Of a stretch of 5,404 nucleotides of DNA, positions 1-3,307 are shown one piece after another; position 1 is the first letter of the stretch, and every line of letters begins with the position of its first letter. The notes under the pieces are model-generated. The model worked only from the letters and a program-made list of their open reading frames with translations, was not told the DNA's origin and searched no databases. The translations under genes were made by a program, and so were the position numbers. The stretch lies in assembly GCA_910583815.1 (NCBI GenBank), contig CAJTZB010000165.1:1-5404 (forward strand), in the 5' to 3' direction. This DNA comes from an uncultured Lachnospiraceae bacterium. Lineage in GTDB: Bacteria > Bacillota > Clostridia > Lachnospirales > Lachnospiraceae.

Positions 1-69
1 CAGGAAGAAACCGGATTGCTGTCTGGCTGAAAAAATATCAGAAGTAACAAAATTTTAATCTATTTCTTA

Positions 70-101
70 TTGACTTTTTTACGCAGATAAGAGAAGATAT
101 T
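70..101 (+). promoter_or_regulatory. Weak promoter candidate for the pspA-like gene
   Basis: TTGACT at 70-75 matches the sigma-A -35 consensus at five of six positions. No good -10 lies at the ideal distance: 93-98 (GAAGAT, 17-bp spacer) matches three of six, and 96-101 (GATATT, 20-bp spacer) matches four of six. A 6-bp inverted repeat, TCTTAT at 65-70 and ATAAGA at 87-92, straddles the -35 and could be an operator. I saw no convincing ECF-type (AAC ... CGT) promoter, although pspA of Bacillus subtilis is SigW-dependent. The -35 is suggestive; the assignment as a whole is uncertain. Confidence 0.28.
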
Positions 102-109
102 GAATGTAA

Positions 110-148
110 AGAGGGTATCGTTGATTAACAGACAGCGGTCTGACCTCT
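110..148 (+). promoter_or_regulatory. Possible two-tier stem-loop in the pspA leader
   Basis: An inner hairpin pairs CAGAC (129-133) with GTCTG (138-142) around a 4-nt loop. An outer stem pairs AGAGG (110-114) with CCTCT (144-148), and T116 with A143, leaving G115 bulged and 12 nt unpaired on the 5' side. The structure ends just before the ribosome binding site at 155-163, so it could affect translation. The pairing is visible in the sequence, but the stems are short and a regulatory role is inferred. Confidence 0.3.
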
Positions 149-154
149 ATGAAG

Positions 155-163
155 AAAGGATGG
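155..163 (+). promoter_or_regulatory. Ribosome binding site that sets the PspA start
   Basis: AAAGGATGG differs from the anti-SD complement AAAGGAGGT at only two positions and ends 8 nt before ATG 172. The in-frame ATG at 160 lies inside this site and cannot use it. The in-frame TTG at 100 has no comparable site. This favours ATG 172. Confidence 0.75.
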
Positions 164-171
164 GAATAAAT

Positions 172-849
172 ATGGGTATTATTGCAAGATTTAGAGACAT
201 TATGGCTTCCAACATTAACGCACTGCTGGATAAGGCAGAGGATCCGGAAAAGATGATCGACCAGCTGATGAGGAACCTTGCGGATGACCTTGCAGAAGTA
301 AAGGAAGAGACCGCAGGTGTTATTGCAGAAGAAAAAAGAGCAGAGCGCGCACTTGAAGAGTGCAAAAAGGAAATCGCAGAACTTGGCTCCTATGCTGCAA
401 AGGCAGTTCAGGCAGGCAATGACAACGATGCCCGTAAGTTCCTGACAGAAAAGGCAAGCATTGAAGGCAAGCTGGCAGGCCTCACAGAAGCATACAACCT
501 TGCACATCAGAATGCAGACAATATGCGCAGCATGCATGATAAGCTGGTGAATGACATCAACGAGCTGAATGCAAGAAAAGAAATGATTAAAGGCAAGATG
601 GCAGTTGCCAAGACGCAGGAAAGAATCAACAATATGATAGGCAGTACTGCATCTAGCGCAAACGACAGCATTGCTGCATTTGAGCGGATGGAAGCAAAGG
701 CAGATAAGCTGCTTGACAAGGCAGAAGCAATGGCAGAACTGAACAAAGGCACAGATGCAAAAATTGAAGACTTAAAGGAAAAATATGGTGCTGCAAATGC
801 TGATATTGAAGCAGAACTTGCAGCATTAAAGGCAAACCTTGGAAAATAA
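172..849 (+). CDS. pspA: PspA/IM30 (Vipp1) family envelope-stress protein
   Basis: This is a 225-residue protein, the normal size for the PspA/IM30 family. Those proteins are ESCRT-III-like and assemble on the inner face of the cytoplasmic membrane to protect it during envelope stress. The N-terminal MGIIARFRDIMASNINALL segment is the typical membrane-binding amphipathic helix. It is followed by the family hallmark AEDPEKMIDQ (residues 22-31), then long charged Ala/Glu/Lys-rich helices forming the coiled-coil hairpin (about 26-150) and a further helical C-terminal part (about 165-220). There is no signal peptide and no transmembrane segment. The start was chosen because ATG 172 has a well-placed AAAGGATGG site and because family members begin right at this helix. 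The gene is followed after 86 bp by a membrane TPM-domain gene, an arrangement that recalls the B. subtilis pspA (ydjF)-ydjGHI operon. PspA versus Vipp1 subtype cannot be settled here, but no long Vipp1-type C-terminal extension is visible. Confidence 0.93.
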   Translation: MGIIARFRDIMASNINALLDKAEDPEKMIDQLMRNLADDLAEVKEETAGVIAEEKRAERALEECKKEIAELGSYAAKAVQAGNDNDARKFLTEKASIEGKLAGLTEAYNLAHQNADNMRSMHDKLVNDINELNARKEMIKGKMAVAKTQERINNMIGSTASSANDSIAAFERMEAKADKLLDKAEAMAELNKGTDAKIEDLKEKYGAANADIEAELAALKANLGK

Positions 850-859
850 TGAAAAAACA

Positions 860-910
860 GCGATGGCTCAGACAGAAGGCTTAACGGTTTGTATGTCAAA
901 AAGCCATCGC
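860..910 (+). repeat. Inverted repeat between the pspA-like and TPM genes
   Basis: GCGATGGCT (860-868) and AGCCATCGC (902-910) are a perfect 9-bp inverted repeat with a 33-nt interior. A short inner stem, GACA 871-874 with TGTC 894-897, could extend it. On the + strand no T-run follows, so it is unlikely to stop transcription between the two genes. It may modulate readthrough or mRNA stability. On the - strand the stem is followed within two bases by TTTTTT (complement of 852-857), the form of an intrinsic terminator for antisense RNA. The TPM ribosome binding site starts 13 nt after the stem. Confidence 0.6.
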
Positions 911-922
911 AGAACTGAAAAT

Positions 923-929
923 AGGAGGT
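923..929 (+). promoter_or_regulatory. Strong ribosome binding site of the TPM-domain gene
   Basis: AGGAGGT is a near-perfect Shine-Dalgarno sequence ending 6 nt before ATG 936, which fixes the start of this gene. It suggests strong independent translation of the second gene of the module. Confidence 0.85.
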
Positions 930-935
930 AGGCCA

Positions 936-2054
936 ATGGGAAGAGCCGGAGGCGGAGGCCGTGGTGGCGGTCGGAGCGGCGGCGGAAGTTTTTCCAGAAG
1001 CGGACTTGGTGGCGGAGGCTTTTCTAGGAGCGGCGGGAGCAGCAGAAGCAGTTCCGGCGGAAGCTTCGGTGGTGGAGGATTTGGTTTTGGCGGAGGTTTT
1101 GGAAGAACGCCAAGACCAAGGACTGTCTTTATTCCGCCGATATTTGGAAGCGGAAGGACCGTAGTAATCAATAACGGTGGGAATTCTGCAGGAAACGGAA
1201 ATCCTACCGGAAGCGGAAACCCTGCCGGAAACCGGACATCAGAAGAGAACCATAAGAGCCAGCCGATAGTGCCAAAGCCGCTGACCCCGGAGCAGAAGAT
1301 AAACCGTACGGAACAACTTGCAAAAGAAGCAGGGGACAGAAAAAAGGGAGCAGTCAGGCTGATGCTTATTGCAGCTATTGTTGCAGCAGTCGGAATTTTC
1401 TTTTTTGTTTCTGCAAAGGGGAAATCATACGAAAAGACGGTGCTGGATGGTACAAAATATGCCGGCTACGTGACGGACCAGGACTTTTTAAAGACAACGC
1501 ACAGAACAGAAGCAGCACTTGAGGAATTTTATCAGAAAACAGGGCTTCCCCTGTATCTTTATACGATAGGGGACTATGGAAGTTCTGCAAGTACATGTGA
1601 TGCCTATGCAAAAGAGCTTTATAGCAGACTGTTTTCAGACGAAAACCATATATTGCTTCTGTATTGCGATAATGTAGATTACTGGGCTTGGTGGCTTGGA
1701 GAAAAAGCGGCACCGCATTTTTCGGATAAGGAAATCAATGACCTGATTGATGAGATTTATAAATATTGGTATGATGACTCTTATACAAATGACGAAGTGA
1801 TGGCAAAGGGCATCCAATCCTATACAGAGGTGGCTACTTCTGTCGGAAGCAGTGCCAAAATGTTTGCTGTCATTATCCTTCTTGTTGGAGGCGTGCTGTT
1901 TGTTGCGGCAGTATTATCCTATATTTCAAAGTCAGGGGTCGAAAAACGCTATAAGGAAGAAGCATCCGCGCTTCGTACAGAGCAGATGCTAAGCAAGCCG
2001 TTAGATACATTTGGAGATGAGGAAATTGAGAATTTAAAAGACAAGTACGACTGA
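936..2054 (+). CDS. Membrane-anchored TPM-domain protein with Gly/Ser/Arg-rich N-terminus
   Basis: This 372-residue protein is a likely partner of the PspA-like protein encoded upstream. Residues 5-56 are low-complexity Gly/Ser/Arg/Phe. Residues 57-135 are a polar linker with Asn/Gly/Pro repeats (87-99). A transmembrane segment at about 139-159 follows the positive RKK at 135-137. Residues about 170-303 look like a divergent TPM (YgcG-type) domain: a helix, KTGLPLYLYTIGDYG (201-215), a second helix, a hydrophobic strand HILLLYCD (238-245), an aromatic cluster YWAWW (249-253) and the helix FSDKEINDLIDEIYKYWYDD. A second transmembrane segment spans about 308-330 and precedes a charged tail ending KPLDTFGDEEIENLKDKYD. 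The positive residues at both membrane flanks suggest that both termini are cytoplasmic and the TPM domain is outside. TPM proteins recur beside pspA genes, including in the SigW-controlled B. subtilis operon. The biochemical activity of such stress-linked TPM proteins is not established, and I assign no enzymatic function. The membrane topology is well supported; the TPM assignment is moderately so because conservation is low. Confidence 0.8.
   Translation: MGRAGGGGRGGGRSGGGSFSRSGLGGGGFSRSGGSSRSSSGGSFGGGGFGFGGGFGRTPRPRTVFIPPIFGSGRTVVINNGGNSAGNGNPTGSGNPAGNRTSEENHKSQPIVPKPLTPEQKINRTEQLAKEAGDRKKGAVRLMLIAAIVAAVGIFFFVSAKGKSYEKTVLDGTKYAGYVTDQDFLKTTHRTEAALEEFYQKTGLPLYLYTIGDYGSSASTCDAYAKELYSRLFSDENHILLLYCDNVDYWAWWLGEKAAPHFSDKEINDLIDEIYKYWYDDSYTNDEVMAKGIQSYTEVATSVGSSAKMFAVIILLVGGVLFVAAVLSYISKSGVEKRYKEEASALRTEQMLSKPLDTFGDEEIENLKDKYD
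948..1103 (+). repeat. GGC/GGA-rich low-complexity coding tract
   Basis: This stretch encodes residues 5-56 of the TPM protein, dominated by Gly with interspersed Ser, Arg and Phe. It includes two copies of FSRSG (19-23 and 29-33). The base composition is clearly more G-rich than the flanking genes, as expected from glycine codons. The mixture of GGC, GGA and GGT codons indicates selection for the peptide composition, with no sign of recent copying of one DNA unit. Confidence 0.85.
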
Positions 2055-2058
2055 GGAA

Positions 2059-2100
2059 AGAAGCAGACCTTTTGGGCGGAGGCTTTAAAGGTCTGCTTCT
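2059..2100 (+). terminator. Perfect 14-bp hairpin after the TPM-domain gene
   Basis: The arm at 2059-2072 (AGAAGCAGACCTTT) is exactly complementary to 2087-2100, with a 14-nt purine-rich loop at 2073-2086. It starts 4 nt after the TGA of the TPM gene, the usual place for an operon end. The downstream tail is GTGCTATG and not a T-run, so it is an atypical intrinsic terminator. It may instead be a stabilising 3' hairpin left after processing. Confidence 0.55.
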
Positions 2101-2116
2101 GTGCTATGTAAGATTC

Positions 2117-2141
2117 TTTGTGCCAGCGGCACGGATATGAT
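2117..2141 (+). promoter_or_regulatory. Small hairpin and lone -10-like box ahead of the GH43 gene
   Basis: GTGCC (2120-2124) pairs with GGCAC (2128-2132) around a 3-nt loop; T2117-A2135 and two G-T wobbles could lengthen it. TATGAT at 2136-2141 matches a -10 at five of six positions, but nothing resembling a -35 lies 16-18 bp upstream (ATTCTT matches one of six). A promoter somewhere here is plausible because a hairpin separates this gene from the TPM gene, but these elements are weak support. Confidence 0.22.
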
Positions 2142-2150
2142 AGGTTATAG

Positions 2151-2155
2151 AAAGG
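2151..2155 (+). promoter_or_regulatory. Ribosome binding site of the GH43 gene
   Basis: AAAGG pairs with the 3' end of 16S rRNA. In the register of the full AAAGGAGGT complement the site would end at 2159, leaving 7 nt to ATG 2167 but only 1 nt to ATG 2161. This favours ATG 2167. Measured simply from the last matching G, ATG 2161 is 5 nt away and remains possible. Confidence 0.5.
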
Positions 2156-2166
2156 CATATATGATT

Positions 2167-3087
2167 ATGGATTATGGTGCTTATTTATTCGCACATTTTA
2201 TCGGGGAGAATAAACTGGGCGAGCAGATTTATTTTTCAGTCAGCAAGGATGGGCTGCACTGGAATGATTTGAATGCCGGTAAGCCGGTGTTAATTTCTGA
2301 ACTTGGAGAAAAAGGGGTCAGGGATCCATTTTTAATAAGAGATGAAAGGAATGGCGTATGCTATCTGATTGCAACGGATTTACAGATTGCTTCCGGAAAG
2401 GGATGGGATGCGGCGCAATATGAAGGAAGCAGGAGCATTATTGTCTGGAAGTCCAAGGATCTGGTGCATTGGAGCGAACCGTGGAGCAGTGAGATAGGTA
2501 TTCAAGAAAGCGGATGTGTCTGGGCGCCGGAAGCAGTCTATGATGAGCAGAAAGAAGAGTTTTTTGTGTTCTGGGCATCCATGACAAAGTTTCCAGAAGA
2601 CCAAAAGGCAAAGCAGCGCATTTTTGCTTCTTATACAAAAGATTTTGTTACATATTCAGAGCCGGAGCTTTATATTGAACGTGCTAACCATGTGATTGAT
2701 ACTGACATTATTAAAATTCCAGAAGGCTATCTTCGCTTTTCCAAAGATGAGACAACAAAAAATATCCGGATGGATTTTGGAAAAACGCTGGATAAAGAGA
2801 ACTTTACTGCAATTTCCTGTCCTGCGCTGGATGCGCTTTCGGGTGTAGAAGGGCCTATTGCATTTTACTTAAGGCAGCAAGGGGAACTTTGTCTGCTTGT
2901 AGATCAGTACCACAAAAATGCAGGCTATCTTCCTCTTATTTCAAAGAATCCGCTTTCCGGTGAGTTCCGTATTCTTTCTCCGGAAGAATACGATATGGGA
3001 AAAAACTTAAAGCGCCACGGCGGGATTTTGCCGATTACGGCAGAAGAGTATGCTGCTCTTTGTAAGGCATACAAAGGAGTACAATGA
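2167..3087 (+). CDS. Glycoside hydrolase family 43 protein, cytoplasmic
   Basis: This 306-residue protein has the features of a GH43 (clan GH-F) five-bladed beta-propeller hydrolase. Known members include arabinofuranosidases, xylosidases and arabinanases. The expected acids are visible: D53 in GVRDPF (likely general base), D178 in HVIDTDII (likely pKa modulator) and E228 in GVEGP (likely general acid). Other family-like blocks are EQIYFSVSKDGLHW near the N-terminus, CVWAPEAVYDE (118-128), RFSKDETTKNIRM (190-202) and KRHGGILPIT near the C-terminus. There is no signal peptide or membrane segment, so it should act in the cytoplasm on imported or intracellular sugars. The start at ATG 2167 fits both the binding-site register and the beginning of the first blade; ATG 2161 would add two residues. 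The gene is flanked by hairpins and appears to stand alone. The family is well supported, but the substrate cannot be deduced and the role of each acid is by analogy. Confidence 0.88.
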   Translation: MDYGAYLFAHFIGENKLGEQIYFSVSKDGLHWNDLNAGKPVLISELGEKGVRDPFLIRDERNGVCYLIATDLQIASGKGWDAAQYEGSRSIIVWKSKDLVHWSEPWSSEIGIQESGCVWAPEAVYDEQKEEFFVFWASMTKFPEDQKAKQRIFASYTKDFVTYSEPELYIERANHVIDTDIIKIPEGYLRFSKDETTKNIRMDFGKTLDKENFTAISCPALDALSGVEGPIAFYLRQQGELCLLVDQYHKNAGYLPLISKNPLSGEFRILSPEEYDMGKNLKRHGGILPITAEEYAALCKAYKGVQ

Positions 3088-3106
3088 TTTTTCAGGTATG
3101 CTTTTT
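3064..3106 (+). terminator. Possible weak terminator overlapping the 3' end of the GH43 gene
   Basis: AAGGCATAC (3064-3072) can pair with GTATGCTTT (3096-3104) as nine pairs, one of them G-U. A T-run at 3102-3106 forms the tail and partly joins the stem. The 23-nt loop contains the stop codon and is longer than usual, so efficiency would be modest. No better terminator was found before the pnp promoter, so some GH43 transcripts may read into the pnp leader. Confidence 0.33.
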
Positions 3107-3134
3107 GAAGAACCGGACATGCCGTAAATAGTAC

Positions 3135-3163
3135 TGGATTTTTCATGAAAAAGAGCGTATAAT
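3135..3163 (+). promoter_or_regulatory. Promoter candidate for pnp
   Basis: TATAAT at 3158-3163 is a perfect sigma-A -10 box. Seventeen bases upstream, TGGATT at 3135-3140 is a weak -35 matching three of six positions. There is no extended -10. Initiation would fall near 3169-3171, giving a leader of about 138 nt. The perfect AT-rich palindrome at 3139-3152 overlaps the spacer. The -10 is clear; promoter function is inferred. Confidence 0.6.
3139..3152. repeat. 14-bp palindrome within the pnp promoter spacer
   Basis: TTTTTCATGAAAAA reads identically on both strands. It overlaps the end of the -35 box and most of the spacer, where a bound repressor would block polymerase. It could equally be a chance product of A/T runs, and no known operator was recognised. 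Confidence 0.35.
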
Positions 3164-3169
3164 AAAAAA

Positions 3170-3201
3170 GCAGTACCATGCCAGATAATGGCTGGTACTG
3201 T
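3170..3201 (+). promoter_or_regulatory. 5'-terminal hairpin of the pnp leader
   Basis: CAGTACCA (3171-3178) pairs with TGGTACTG (3193-3200). After a bulged T3179, GCCA (3180-3183) pairs with TGGC (3189-3192), closing on a GATAA loop. G3170 and T3201 could add a wobble. The predicted transcription start falls at the foot of this hairpin, so the mRNA would begin with almost no single-stranded 5' end, which is known to slow 5'-end-dependent decay. No T-run follows on the + strand. On the - strand a T6 run (complement of 3164-3169) follows, so it may also stop antisense transcription. Confidence 0.7.
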
Positions 3202-3205
3202 AAGC

Positions 3206-3284
3206 TGCGAAGCAATGGTTCCGAGACTTCTGAAATCCGCATTCCGAGAGAATGTGCTTTTCAGTTGTTTCGGAGGGCTTCGTA
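3206..3284 (+). promoter_or_regulatory. Long extended stem-loop in the pnp leader
   Basis: Four stacked helices can form. They are 3206-3213 with 3277-3284 (8 pairs), 3219-3227 with 3267-3275 (9), 3230-3235 with 3259-3264 (6), and 3238-3244 with 3250-3256 (7), capped by a CGAGA loop. The upper joints are symmetrical 2x2 internal loops; the lowest is a 5/1 asymmetric loop. This gives about 30 pairs including four G-U. The structure ends 10 nt before the pnp ribosome binding site. In E. coli the pnp leader forms a long stem that RNase III cuts and PNPase then uses for autoregulation. A similar role here is an inference from architecture only, and I did not recognise a known RNA family. Confidence 0.65.
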
Positions 3285-3294
3285 AATATCATTT

Positions 3295-3303
3295 AAAGGA
3301 GAG
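3295..3303 (+). promoter_or_regulatory. Ribosome binding site that sets the PNPase start
   Basis: AAAGGAGAG matches AAAGGAGGT at seven of nine positions and ends 4 nt before ATG 3308. The reading frame stays open upstream to ATG 3188, but that codon lies inside the leader hairpin and lacks a binding site. Confidence 0.88.
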
Positions 3304-3307
3304 TTTT

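Noticed and set aside
3..47. Open frame from the left edge ending GRNRIAVWLKKYQK and a TAA, possibly the tail of an upstream gene
   Set aside because: All three + frames are open at the edge for 9 to 18 codons, so the true one cannot be chosen. This frame looks the most protein-like, but 14 residues are too few to support a call.
100..171. N-terminal extension of the PspA-like protein from TTG 100 or ATG 160
   Set aside because: ATG 160 overlaps the ribosome binding site, TTG 100 has no site, and family members start at the amphipathic helix encoded from 172.
79..537. 152-residue - strand open frame antisense to the pspA-like gene
   Set aside because: It is cysteine- and leucine-rich as expected from the complement of an Ala/Lys/Glu-rich gene, runs past both the leader and the gene start, and has no family resemblance.
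961..1164. Ala/Glu-rich 67-residue frame overlapping the Gly-rich tract on the + strand
   Set aside because: It is a frame-shifted reading of the same GGC/GGA repeats, lacks its own ribosome binding site and shows no recognisable domain.
896..1171. Proline-rich - strand open frame opposite the Gly-rich tract
   Set aside because: Its prolines are simply the complement of glycine codons in the real gene; there is no independent evidence of translation.
2101..2166. GH43 start at GTG 2101
   Set aside because: It abuts the 3' arm of the hairpin at 2087-2100, has no suitably placed binding site, and the added residues do not look like a signal peptide or a propeller blade.
3113..3124. Small CGG/CCG hairpin after the GH43 gene as a terminator
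   Set aside because: It has only three pairs and no T-run. The 3064-3106 structure is a better, though still weak, candidate.
3188..3307. 40-codon in-frame N-terminal extension of PNPase from ATG 3188
   Set aside because: ATG 3188 lies in the leader hairpin without a ribosome binding site, the extra residues are unlike PNPase N-termini, and AAAGGAGAG sits correctly before ATG 3308.
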